From contig JAOPGA020001095.1 in the NCBI GenBank assembly GCA_026419775.2, positions 1-64,000 of the forward strand: DNA of 64,000 nt, in the 5' to 3' direction. The notes beneath the pieces were generated by a model. That model had not been told where the DNA came from and searched no databases. It saw only the letters and a list, made by a program, of their open reading frames with translations. Both the position numbers and the translations under genes were made by a program. The stretch's first letter is position 1. Every line of letters begins with the position of its first letter. Source of the DNA: Acrasis kona. Lineage: Eukaryota > Heterolobosea > Eutetramitea > Acrasida > Acrasidae. Shown in pieces: positions 1-11,084 of this stretch.

Positions 1-27
1 TTGTTGTTGTTGTTGTTGTTGTTGTTG
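1..27. repeat. (TTG)9 microsatellite at window edge
   Basis: Nine perfect TTG units open the window. The reverse complement is (CAA)n, which encodes polyglutamine in one frame, so this may be the edge of a Q-rich gene to the left or a plain microsatellite. The window is cut here, so the two cannot be separated. Confidence 0.8.
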
Positions 28-258
28 TACTACACTACATTACAGATATGTCATGCTGTTCGACTGTTCTTCCTTCATTTTGCCAACCAATTATCGAATT
101 TGGAGAATAGGAAAATTTCAAACACCTGTGACAAGGAATCAGAAATAAATATAGCTCATCATCAATCAGATATCTAAAGGGCATCAACAAAACCAGTAGT
201 CAACTAATGATATCCAGTAGCCAACTAGAGATTATAATTGACTGAATATTGCGTTAGT

Positions 259-1392
259 ATGTTGAAAATGATGAGATCACGGGGCGTTCTAACAATATCT
301 TTATTGGTCTCATTAGTGTTTGTGGTCATGTATATGTACCACAAACCATCATCAGGCAGGTTCCACTCTGGCCCGACCAAAGCTCACACAGCACTAACTA
401 CCTCTTTTGATATTATGGAAATGGCGACTAAGAATAGGTTTAAGGGTGTGAAACCAGCACACTCTCTCACATCAAGAGTAGCACTTGTCAGAGACTATAC
501 TAATCCTTACCTTATGGCTTATCCAGGAGAAGTTTGGGACAACGGATTAATGGCTTGGCAGATTGTGAGAAGTATTGGAGATGGAGTTGCGGAGACCATG
601 CAAATGAAAATTGTTGATAGTGTAACACAAAATTGCGATAATTATAGGAAATTGGTCGTGGATGTAGGTTCTCATCTCGGACAGTATTCCATGCTTTCAG
701 GAAGCAACAAGTGTAGAGTTAATATCATTGAGCCTGTATATGAGAATCTAGAATGGCAGAGGCTGAGTAGAATTTTGAGTAATTTCCCACTACAGCACTA
801 CAAAGACTTTGTTGGGGCTTGCAGTGACAAAAAAAAGCTCATCTTCCAAGGTTGGATGGGTTGTGCGGGTGAAGAGTGCGAAAAGAGAAATCTAGTTGAT
901 CATGGTGACATCCAATACGCCACCAATACATTTGCAATCGACGACGTCGCGAAGGAAGATGTGTTGCTTCTTAAAGTTGATGTTGAGGGTCACGAACAGC
1001 ACGGTAAGATTCCATCTTGAAAAAATGTTAATAGTCGTATAGCGTTCAATTCAGCAAAAGGCCTATTTAGGAATTATAGGGTTAACTACATCTTGCATGA
1101 GTACACATACTTCATGAATGGTGTTTACATTCAGGGAAGCAAGGAATATGTACAGAAATTGTATGATTTGGGATATACTCAATACTTGATTGATAATGAG
1201 AACATGAAATTAATCGAAGTGAAGAAGGAACACTTTGTAAGTTGGCACGAGGCTACCGATAGAGTGAAGTGTCACGAATCTCATAAAAAGGTTACCCCAT
1301 GGTGTCAAGAGAATTTCTTCTTGGTCCACAAAGACTCAGTAATGCCAAAGGCGTTGGAAATGCATATTCAACCGCCATGGAAGCCAGAATAA
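259..1392 (+). CDS. FkbM-family methyltransferase, type II membrane protein
   Basis: Predicted SAM-dependent methyltransferase of the FkbM family, about 364 aa. Two exons, 259-1003 and 1043-1392, are joined across a 39-base intron (GTAAGA...TAG). The join restores the conserved segment after KVDVEGHE. Residues 8-26 form one hydrophobic segment (VLTISLLVSLVFVVMYMY) behind a basic N-terminus, a signal anchor suggesting a Golgi or secretory lumen enzyme. SAM motif I is DVGSHLGQYS, followed by an acidic EP, and then the family motif KVDVEGHE. I start at the first ATG (259); the frame is open a little upstream only from a TTG. Substrate unknown; FkbM enzymes O-methylate sugars and other small hydroxyls. 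Family call firm, role inferred. Confidence 0.82.
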
Positions 1393-2035
1393 ACTTTTAA
1401 ATTGACTTTCACCTTAGCTCATCCAATATTTGTAATCGATTTGACGAACTCATTCAGAACTTTCTTGAAAACCATAATGCTATCAAGTAGTATTCATTTA
1501 AAAAACCAGCATATATGCACGGGTGAATTAGTCTTCAAAAGCAACAAACAACGTCTTGCTTAATTGTCATTTTTCGTTTCAATGTTCAGAGTGACAAAGT
1601 CATTCGCGGGATGATGCCATATTCCTGGTTATTGTCCCGTTTATTTAAATAATAGATTACTCAATAACCAATGCTTCATTCTTCGACTTCATCAACACAT
1701 CAAATCCTCCATTTCCACATAATCTAGCAATTCTCCAAACCTTGTGTTGGCCCCAGCGCAAATGCAGCACCAAAAATCCCACATCACTCTCTAATTGGCA
1801 AATCTCCATCAGCGCAACTGTGGTATCAATTGTTTCCTAGCCAGAACAATTCTTGAAGCGTCGGCTAGCTGTTGGAGGGTTTATATAGGTTCTTTTATCT
1901 TCAATTTAAAAAACCAAAGGGAATGAAAATGTAGGTATTTGCTGTAGCCCATAGTTCTATTACAGCATCACTCGCGTGATTGTTGTAATAGTATTTTATT
2001 TATAATAGGTTGTCCACTTTACAGTAAAAACCAAA
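1393..2035. other. Non-coding stretch with one weak minus-strand reading
   Basis: No convincing gene in 643 bases. On the minus strand, 1657-1836 reads open for about 59 codons, ends in TAA and is preceded by a possible AG acceptor. Its peptide looks protein-like (LVLHLRWGQHKVWRIARL), but no upstream exon or family match is visible. It may be a gene relic or a lone 3' exon. The right end, with TTTATTTATAATAG just before 2036, probably holds the promoter of the secreted-protein gene. Confidence 0.4.
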
Positions 2036-3061
2036 ATGGCTAATAGGGTCGTCACTCTGCTTTACCTGTTGCTATGCGTCACGTTCATAGCTTGTCAGTT
2101 CAAAATCAACGGTGGTAGCTTTTCATCCATTATTCAACCAAAGACACAGGCGGCCGCTCCAACAAAGGACGGTTTCACACAGAGGGATGACGTGAAGGAG
2201 GCAGCTGAGGCACTAAACACCTTAATTGAAGGTGAATACAAAGACTTAATCTCCGTTGGAAAGAAAAATTTAGATGACCAGTTAAAAGAACTTTCAAACT
2301 TCCTAAGCAAAAAGGAGTTCGACGAGTTTACTTCAAATCTTAAATTCTCAGTAGCCCAAGACATGGAAGATGGTCACGAAGGAAACTTGGAGCTCCTTTT
2401 GCAGTCAGTAAACCAACTAAAGAAACAAAAGGATAAACTAGGTATCTATATGAGCAAGGCGGCTATAAATCAAATTCCAGAAGATTCCCCCGACCGTGAA
2501 AAATTGACCAAACAGATAGACGACGCTAAGCCAGGTTCACGTATTTTAGGACAAGATTTCCTATCACCAGGTTCATCTTGTACTGACCTCTATCAGAGCA
2601 GAAGTGCAAGCTCCAATGGTGTCAACTGGGTGCGCCCAAATACCCTCACCAGCTCCTTCCATACAAAGAGGGTGCACTGTACTGATGGATGGGATCTTAT
2701 CGGAAAATCATCCTCGGACAACAAATTGCCCTTCACTTTTACTGATGATAGAAACACAGGCGAACTACAAAGCAAAAGATCAATTAGCAACGAGTTATCA
2801 TTAGCTCAGTTTGATTTGACTCAATACGATAATTATAAGGAGTTCGAAGTGAAGATAGAGAGTCAGGTGGCAAGTGTCGCAACCAAATATTATAAAGTCG
2901 ACTCATCCAAATGCCGTATCCAAAACCTTCCAAATCTCTGTGCCCCAAGTTGCCCATGCAAAGTGAGAGTTGGTGAAAACGGAAGTGAGGTTGCAGGTAC
3001 TATCATTGATGGCATTAGGAAAGGAGCTTCAAACATCTTGGTTTACGTTCGTGTGTTGTAA
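2036..3061 (+). CDS. Secreted protein with a fibrinogen-like segment (weak)
   Basis: Single-exon 341-aa protein. Residues 1-20 form a signal peptide (VVTLLYLLLCVTFIAC), so it should be secreted or cell-surface. Residues about 45-165 are charged and helical, perhaps coiled coil. From about residue 180 the pattern SCTDLYQS...VNWVRP...VHCTDGW resembles the opening of fibrinogen-like or collagen C-terminal domains, where a Cys, a Trp and a second Cys-x-x-GW are typical. The rest of that fold is not recognisable. The C-terminus holds a Cys cluster (CAPSCPC). The fibrinogen link is a pattern resemblance only, and function is unknown. Confidence 0.72.
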   Translation: MANRVVTLLYLLLCVTFIACQFKINGGSFSSIIQPKTQAAAPTKDGFTQRDDVKEAAEALNTLIEGEYKDLISVGKKNLDDQLKELSNFLSKKEFDEFTSNLKFSVAQDMEDGHEGNLELLLQSVNQLKKQKDKLGIYMSKAAINQIPEDSPDREKLTKQIDDAKPGSRILGQDFLSPGSSCTDLYQSRSASSNGVNWVRPNTLTSSFHTKRVHCTDGWDLIGKSSSDNKLPFTFTDDRNTGELQSKRSISNELSLAQFDLTQYDNYKEFEVKIESQVASVATKYYKVDSSKCRIQNLPNLCAPSCPCKVRVGENGSEVAGTIIDGIRKGASNILVYVRVL

Positions 3062-3177
3062 TAATAATAAACGTGACTTGTATTTCTAATAATCGTGAAG
3101 CGACAATAATCTCATGTCAACAAACGTCTTGTCTTGTTCCCTATTTTATTACAATTTGAATCAACAAAAAGATTGGA

Positions 3178-3749
3178 ATGTCATACAACAGAAGGGGGAG
3201 TAGGGGAGACCGTGATAGAGATGACAGAGGTGATCGGAGAGATCACCGTGATACCAGAAACAGGGATCCTCCTGCGACGCACAAACCCCTTGAACAGTTA
3301 GATAGAACCAAGGTTAGTTTACATCTACTGTCGCTGAAACTAAAGAAAAGTAGACTTGCCCATTTATGCTGCGATTATTTTGGAAGACGGATGGAAACCA
3401 CTCGCTCGAATTGTTTGACAACCAATCCAAACTTCCGACTGACGAAATGTTAACCATATATACGTGGAAGGACGCTACTCTTAGCGAACTTTTCGAACTA
3501 ATTCAACAACAAGTCCCAGAGGCTAACGAAGATGGCGTGACTATTGAGTTTCGCGTCATTTTTATCAATTTTAACCAGGGGAAGGCTTTGGTAACTACAA
3601 TATTCATTTATGATTTTTAACTTTTATAGTCTAGACCTCTTGGGAAGGTGACGAATAAAAGGAAGACGGAGGACGACAACAAAACATTGCAGTCCCTCAG
3701 GTTTGAAGTAGGAGATTTTATTGATGTGTCCATCATTAGGAACAATTAA
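3178..3749 (+). CDS. SAP18: SAP18, Sin3-associated polypeptide p18
   Basis: Homologue of SAP18, a ubiquitin-fold protein of the Sin3/HDAC complex and of the ASAP splicing-associated complex (nucleus). Three exons, 3178-3312, 3354-3590 and 3630-3749, with introns of 41 and 39 bases, give 163 aa. The first 40 residues are an RD/RG-rich low-complexity leader (GDRDRDDRGDRRDHRD) not typical of animal SAP18. The core TCPFMLRLFWKTDGNH, then IYTWKDATLSEL and TLQSLRFEVGDFIDV, follows the family in order. The C-terminus stops right after the fold. The splice joins are exact in frame. Confident on family. Confidence 0.88.
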
Positions 3750-3904
3750 ACTTTAGAGCAAATTAATTTGAAGCGACTTTATTTTTTTGATCATTCCAAT
3801 AATGAAAAATTTACTGTTATAGATCCCCGAGAAGAAATGACCCGGAGGCACATATTGTCTAAACTTTTTGTGGAAGTTTAGGTATTGTTCTAACTGTAAT
3901 CGCG

Positions 3905-4243
3905 TCACCCCCAATATTCATCACGCTCATAGTGTAATTCAAGCATGGCTATTTCGCTCAATGATCCGGCAAGCTTCTCGCATACTTGATCAAAGGTGTG
4001 TTCTATCTTATTGTTGTCCGATACCAGAAGATTGATCGACTGAATCTTCTTTCTTGATGTCACTTGCCCCATGTATTGTTTTTGATATTCAATTGAAATA
4101 AAGTGGGTTACTACCATTTGTACTGGTGACTTATAAAGAATTTCAGGCATTTTGTGGAATTGTAAAAATATGTCCTTGTGAAAGTGATTGAGTAAGAAAT
4201 GATCAAAAATCAACCATTTTGTTACCAGAATTTGTGTTACCAT
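3905..4243 (-). CDS. Small unknown protein
   Basis: 112-aa reading frame divergent from the phosphatase gene, with 149 bases between start codons. Composition is protein-like, with alternating hydrophobic and charged residues, a central strand-like segment (MVVTHFISIEY) and an acidic C-terminus ending EYWG. The size and pattern would suit a small alpha/beta adaptor, but I do not recognise the family. The start ATG is directly followed by GTAACA, so an additional upstream exon or an ATG-only first exon (as seen in two genes near 56 kb) is possible. Confidence 0.5.
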   Translation of the reverse strand: MVTQILVTKWLIFDHFLLNHFHKDIFLQFHKMPEILYKSPVQMVVTHFISIEYQKQYMGQVTSRKKIQSINLLVSDNNKIEHTFDQVCEKLAGSLSEIAMLELHYERDEYWG

Positions 4244-4392
4244 TCCAATATTTTTTACAAACAGATTTCGAGGCTAAACACGTTCATTCCGAAAAGCCTT
4301 AAGTAGGGGCCCTAACAAGCACCTGAGTTTCTAAAGGTTGGCGAGGTTCTTCTTCGGCAGTTTTTTGTAATGTGACATTTGACATTCTAAAA

Positions 4393-5376
4393 ATGAGCAT
4401 AGCCAACCCCACTGAACCAAAACCAAGAGTACCTATAGTTTTCGAGAAAATTGATAGCAAAAAGTTGTATAACATCCTACAAGAAATTGGAGTAGTGAAG
4501 CTGGTTTTTGATCTTAGAAGTCCAGAAGCGTACGAAAAGAGCCACGCTAGAACAGCCCAACACTTGCATGTTGAGAATGAATTCATAGATGTTGCAGAAC
4601 ACCAGAATAATTTCGCACATGAAGTTTCAAAACATATTGAGGCAGTATTCCCAAACAAGGACCTAAAGAGAAGAGCACTAGTTTTTAGATACATTGTTAC
4701 ATATGGTAGCGCAAGCCATCGTGACGACTTTTATATGGACACTTTGGCGAAGTGGATTAAAATGGAACAATTAAGAACACTGACAGCCCATAACAATAGA
4801 TTACCGATTGTAGAGAAGTTTTATATTGTCAAAGACTCTTATTCTACTTTCGAAAAGAGGTACCCATTCTTGTGTTCCACAAAAGAAAAAGGACCTGCTT
4901 ATGGAAAACCATATCCTTCTGAAATTGTTTCGGACTTTTTATATCTTGGAGACAGAGAGAACTCACAAACTCTCTCCCAACTCAAGGATTGCAAAATCAA
5001 CTACATTTTGAATATGGCTCAAGAACTTCCTAATAAATTTGAAGACACACCAGAGGACCCTGAATATCAAATTAACTACCTTAAATTAGGGACAGGAGAT
5101 ACAATTTTTGATGTAATCCACCCCCTTTTCGAAAAGGCAGTTCAATTTATTGATAAGGCAAGGAGCAACGGCGGACGTGTACTTATACATTGCAGTATGG
5201 GTGTAAGTAGGAGCGCTACAGTCACAGCGGCTTACTTGATGAGGACGGACAAATTAGATGTTGATGAGGCTATAGAAATTATCAAGAAGGAACGGTCAAT
5301 CATTAATCCTAACGAGAGTTTTAGAGCACAGTTAAAGGAACATACTAATGCGATACATAACATTATACTTGAATAA
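4393..5376 (+). CDS. Dual-specificity phosphatase with rhodanese-like N-domain (MKP-type)
   Basis: 327-aa single-exon protein. Residues about 15-115 look like a rhodanese/CDC25-type fold (VFDLRSPEAYEKSHARTAQH) whose active-site Cys position is replaced (RYIVTYGSAS), so this half is probably a docking module, as in MAP-kinase phosphatases. Residues about 180-325 are a DSPc domain with the signature HCSMGVSRSATV (catalytic Cys near residue 267, plus the Arg). An upstream Asp in TGDTIFD is the likely general acid. It should remove phosphate from Tyr and Ser/Thr, likely of a MAP kinase (inference). Start taken at the ATG 4393; a GTG seven codons upstream is in frame. Confidence 0.85.
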   Translation: MSIANPTEPKPRVPIVFEKIDSKKLYNILQEIGVVKLVFDLRSPEAYEKSHARTAQHLHVENEFIDVAEHQNNFAHEVSKHIEAVFPNKDLKRRALVFRYIVTYGSASHRDDFYMDTLAKWIKMEQLRTLTAHNNRLPIVEKFYIVKDSYSTFEKRYPFLCSTKEKGPAYGKPYPSEIVSDFLYLGDRENSQTLSQLKDCKINYILNMAQELPNKFEDTPEDPEYQINYLKLGTGDTIFDVIHPLFEKAVQFIDKARSNGGRVLIHCSMGVSRSATVTAAYLMRTDKLDVDEAIEIIKKERSIINPNESFRAQLKEHTNAIHNIILE

Positions 5377-5479
5377 ATTATTAAACGTTACATTTTATTA
5401 TGCGTAGAATCGACAGCTTCATGATCTCTTTCACTAAGCGTTTCATTTTTTGTAAAACAAATGACAATTTTTTGAAGAC

Positions 5480-8400
5480 ATGGGGACAGCATCGTCTAAG
5501 GACATTGAGATGATGAATGACGTCTATAATCTTGCTTTTGATCCCGGTCCTTGGAAGGCAGTTGTTAACAGATTTTTAAATCAGCCTATGTCTGCTGCCT
5601 TTTATAAGCGTACGTTATAAACAACTCGGGTACAGTGTTAACATTTTAGTTAATATTGATACACACGTATTAAAAACGATGTGCTCTTTATTATCGCAGC
5701 AACAAAATGATGAAGATCAGTGCCTGCTTATTAATGTCATCACAAAACTATTGACAAACCCGTACCTATATAAACAGGTGTTTAAAGACGCCACCACATT
5801 AACCAAAGATAGCAGTGATCATAAAGATCAGGAAGTTCTATTTTCATTTACCCGGTACATTTTGCAACCCATCTTAAACTCTTACACAAAAAAGAAGTAA
5901 GTTAATTTTATTACATTACCAACTGATTTATAGCGTGGTGCTACATTCTATGGAACTGCTTCGGCTTCTTGTGTGCGGAAGAATAACCATCAAAAACGAA
6001 ACATCCACAGAGCCAGAAGAGGAATCACAGATTGTTGACAGTACAAGCATCATAGACATGCGGGAACTTTTTGCCCTTCATAAAGGCTTAGACATGCTCC
6101 AACACATTCTTGATTATTATTACGCTCGACTTGACGAACGTAACGAGAATGTGATTACAATTGTAGAGGTAAATACCTTGAAATACTCAAGTACCCTAAC
6201 AATCAAAGTCAATCCTCGAGATTTTTGTTGAATACTCAAAGGAGCTTCCAACAGAGGGCACCAACAGGAACACAACCATGGGAACCGTTTCAGTGCTCAT
6301 CAAATCATTTTTCGGACAAAAAAAAGCATCTTCCAACTCTTTTTTGTTTTCAACGATTATACCCCTATCTTACTCCTTTCGTTTCAACATTAGACAAAGA
6401 GCCACCGACTTGATCATCAGACTCTACTTTTACGCCACAGTGAACGAAAAGCTATACGTTCATGATTGTGCGGCAGCCAATGGTGCCGTTTTGGAGCAAT
6501 TATTAATTTTATGTACCCATACGGAAATCGAACTACATCAAATGAGCATCGCTCTCCTGAGCGTGTTTTGTGGACACTTGAAGGTTTCGCATAACCCTAA
6601 TCTGAAATTACTTTCGAATTTACTACCCCACAATCTCTTTCTTACATTGTTAGATCGCATCAAGACGTCTAATGCGTTTCAAGAAGTACATCATCAATTC
6701 GAAGAGGCTCATTTAATTTGGAATTCGAACACGAAGGAACACTTGATTAAGGAATTAACGTCAGAGTTGACCGGTAAGATTCGACCATGCTTCCTACAAA
6801 TTAGATCGAGACCCATCGGAATATCGGAATGGAACTTTTTGTGTGATCAAGTTCGTGATTTCCACGTTGACTATTCGGAATTTAATGAAGTTCAATCTTG
6901 TGGGAAATACGTTAGGATTGTTTGTAGAGACGTACAACAACAAGTGTATACTGGTTCTGATCAGATTGAAATTTGTGATGGAATATTTGATCAGATGGTC
7001 ATGTTGGGTGATTCTGAACAAGATGTTAATTTAAGAAATAAAATGATTGGTTATATGACTGTGCTTAGAGGATTTACCTCCAAGCATATTACTTATCTTA
7101 CTAAACAAATGTTATCCGAAAGTTGTAGTCCTGATGTCTTGTCTGCTCTTTTAAATGCGTGTCGTGACGTTTCGCTTGCTAAAGAATGTGATCGAAGTGG
7201 TGGTTTGGGTTACTTGATGATTCATTTAGAACGCATTAACCATGAATATGCACTTTCGCAGGTGGACTCACACCAGGTCACAATCATTTTGCTATTATTA
7301 GATTTATTATCTATTTTGGTAAAGTTGGCGAGAGTAAGGTCGTTGATCTTATCGGATCGATCTTATTTCCATTGTATAGTTAAAACAATTCTCATCCCGG
7401 ATACATTGATTGTTCAACGTAGTTTGGAATTAATTAAGGATTTAATGGAAGGAGTTGGTGCCGCTTCTTTGATTCATTCCAACTTTGATCGCAGTCAGTT
7501 GTACAAGAGCGGTATTTTTGAATTTGTTGTAAGACAAATGAGATTGGGGTGCACAGAAACAATTGCAACCTTCTTGAAGCAATATCACGATATTCAAGAT
7601 CAGCAACAAGAACAGCCAGGATCTTCTTATTTGGGTTGGTTCCTTCCTATGCAGTTAGTTAATTTATTAAATAAAAAAGACAATAGTAGTATAACTAATA
7701 AAAGCGGCAGCGCTAGTAAAACTGGGATAGAATTGTTTACTCTTGCCATTAATCAGATATCAACTAATTTGCGTCCCATTAATCCGTATATGATTTGGAG
7801 TACGGAGCATTGTGACAAAATGATCCAACATGTTGATGATCTGATCAAACCTTTCGTAAAGAAATTATATTCTTCTAATGGCTTTGTTGATTATGAGCAC
7901 GTGAAACCACGTGCAATTACTTTTGATGATATTTCTAATGAATTATGCATCAAGAACGTTTTTGTAAAAAGATTTTTATTGGTTGACTCGCAGATGGTCG
8001 ATGAGCCAGAAGATCTGATGCTCGGGTTAATAGAGGAAACAAGTTTAAAAAAGCACTCCGTTGATGACCTGCTGTTAATTATACAGGCACAAAAAAAGTT
8101 ATATAATACACAGGACTATGAACAAACTAACGCTTCCTCACTTTTTAGAAAGTACACTGCTTACGACACAATATTTAATCTGTTAAGTGGAATTGAACCC
8201 TCAGAACAAATCTACCATCAATTTTTAATTCTGTGTTCACAATTAATTCTTTTAACCATAAGCATGCCTGATACTTTTTCTTATAACAACAAGTTATTGT
8301 TTATTTGTAAATTTAATGGTTTAGAATGGATTTGTTCGAGTTTGACAGGCAACAATATACAATGTCGTGAATTTGTTCTCAACATGATCAGTATAATGGA

Positions 8401-11046
8401 CTGTCTGAGTGATGTAATTTGTGCAGAGACTGATTTAGAACTACCTCCAAACTTTTATATTGTAATGTCGTCCTTCATAAATCCTCAATATTTGAATGAT
8501 GACATTGAAATTGTAAAATGTGCTTTGAAGTGTATGAATAGTTTTGTACATCAGAATGATGCAGTAGGTCTTAAGAGCAGTGCTTCTTCTATTTTGGCAC
8601 TTGTAAGACTGGCGGTGATATGTCCCTACAAAGATGAAGTACAACTAAAAGCATGTTGTCTTGGTGTAGTTATGTTGCGTGATTTGTCGTGTGATCGAGT
8701 TAGATCCATTCTTATCCAAACCCTCACTTATAACATTTACTTGATGATGGTTGACTCCCGAGACAATTTCCGTCCTGATACATTTTGTAAATTTGTAAGG
8801 ACTAACGTTAGACACCCGCTTTATTTATGGAACCAACCAATGAGAGATGAACTTGAAAAATTCATTAATCACAAGTTGAAGAATTGTAATACCGACAACC
8901 AAATTGAACAATGTATCAAAGTTTACCAGCCATTAACATCTAAAGATGAAAAAGAGGTGGTTTTAGCTATTAAAGATTACTCAAACTCTTCTTCTTCAGT
9001 TTTACAATATATTTATGTAGACGCATTTAACGAAACGTGGATAAAAGTTAATCCTCCTTCTTTGTATTCTTTTTTGAATCATCTATCAACAGAGGTTTGT
9101 TGTGAGCAAATAACTGATGCCAGACTGGTTCAAAGTATCTTTGAGAGTATGAACTCTGATCTTCAGGAGTTGGTTAACTCTGATGATCACAGTACATATG
9201 ATCTTAGGTACAGGACCAGTGTAAAATCTGATATGACCAGGTTGATCATGTCTACATCAGAGTCCAAGACCCAAAATCAAGGGTCAGGTAGACCCTTGTT
9301 GTATTATTTAATCGATAATGAATCTTATCTGTCTGTTCTTGTCCACCTATATCATCACACCTTACAAGACGCTCAATTGCACTGTACGTCCGAAAAGGAT
9401 GATGAGAGGCATGTCATACTTGGTAATCTACTATCGGTGTTTAGTTTAATAGCTCAACACTACATAAATGTATTACTTGTAATGAGATTAGAGCAACAAC
9501 AGGAGGACGACGACGATGATGAGGAGCAACAAAATATGATTCAAATTCAGAGGATAATAATTTTCTTTTCTACACATGTTTATCATGTGCATCCACAAAC
9601 TCATGCATTATGTTCCCATCCATACTACATTGTTTCAATTGTGTTTACAAATGTTAGGTCAACTAATAGATCTCTCCTCATCACTTCAAGTCATGTCCGT
9701 CTTCTATTATGACTTTGGAATCATCATAACTCTTCTTCATGTCATGACTTGTAAACAACGCGAAATAAAAAAATGTCCGCGCCCAAGCAGCTCGCATCAT
9801 TGGTGCATGTTGCAATAGCACCGATCCTCGTTGTGAACAACTCATCGTTGAACTCACTGCTCCACAATTCCAACCACTTCTTAGATCTGCTTACGAATCA
9901 CCAGATAATTTGGTTCGGTTCATTGACAGCAATCAAGATAGTCCGCTCATGATATGGAATCAATCTAGTAGAAGTGAGATTAGATCATTTATAGATGCTG
10001 TTATGGCGCAGATTACTTTGCACTTCTTCCCTCCACAAGGAACTATTGTCCACACAAATTATAAATTGGCCTCAGTGCCTCACTTGTCCTCCAAATACAA
10101 TAGGCCGAGCCTTTCAAATGTATTGAAGGTTGGAAGCATTTATGTGGATCAATTTAATGTAGACCCCTCAGGAGATATATGGTCAGATGGTGATGCTGTT
10201 GGAGGTCAACTAGATCCTGACTATAACCAAAAGACAATATCTCCTCTTCATTTTTTACAACAATTGTTATCTTATTTATATGCACATAAAAATGAACCAG
10301 AGGAGTTGTGGCAATCAAAGTGTAGTTCGTGGAAAGCGGTCGTGAATGTTGTAAAGATTATTTTGCAGTCAAATCAAAAACAAATTGATAGAGAAACTGT
10401 TCAAGTGTTTATGAGCGCATTGTTCCCTATGGTTATTAGTCGAATTATTGATGCATCAAAAAACAATAAATCAGAAAACAATAATAGCCGCACGGCGGAT
10501 GAAATTGTACTTGATGACTGCTTGTCCTGTCTTTATTTTATTTCCAATAATGATATTGAGTTGTTATCCAACTACTTGCTAAGTGCTGGTTGTGGTGAAG
10601 GCACTCTTATTAATAATTTTTTGATTGTTATGGACCATTGTGATGATTCAATTCAAATGAAATCAATGTTAAAACTTGTGATTTGTTTGTGCGCACATAG
10701 TAACAAGTTTGCCACGATGGAAGTCGTGATTTATTCTATCAAATGGATATTATCTTGTGGAGTTGTGGATGAAACGTGTCTTTTATGTGCAGATTTGTTA
10801 ATCAGGATCGTAGTCAACTCCAACAAAGTTGATGGTTATGATCTCGGTTCCCTCATATGTAACAAACTGCTTACACCAGAGTTCCAGATTCAATTCGAAC
10901 GCTCTCCAGAGGAATTTTGTTCCTTCTTCTTTTCGGATCATAAAATATCCAGCAGCGAAGAAGCAATGTGGGATGTTGACCGAAGAGCAAAATTATTAGG
11001 TTTCCTAACATCAAGAACAAGTCAAATTGAAAGCGATCATATTTAA
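5480..11046 (+). CDS. RME-8/DNAJC13-like giant protein lacking DnaJ domain
   Basis: About 1,790 aa of helical repeats. Exons 5480-5609, 5650-5896, 5934-6168 and 6242 onward, with introns of 40, 37 and 73 bases. Four family-specific IWN repeats occur in RME-8 order: LIWNSNTKEHL (about residue 362), YMIWSTEHC (719), YLWNQPMRDEL (1064) and LMIWNQSSRSE (1428). RME-8 is an endosomal protein that uses its J domain to recruit Hsc70. Here the PH-like N-terminal third, the GYF-like segment and the J domain with HPD are all absent, and the flanking sequences abut. There are two frame problems: one extra base near 9561-9564 (T4), and at 9751-9790 either a 37-base intron or one extra A in the A7 run. Family call rests on remembered human DNAJC13. 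Confidence 0.75.
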
Positions 11047-11084
11047 TTGTTACTTTATATAAATTCAATTTACATTTTAAACAC

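Noticed and set aside
9860-9910. Separate gene starting near 9910
   Set aside because: Its N-terminus continues the RME-8 pattern from upstream (fourth IWN repeat), so it is the last exon of the same gene.
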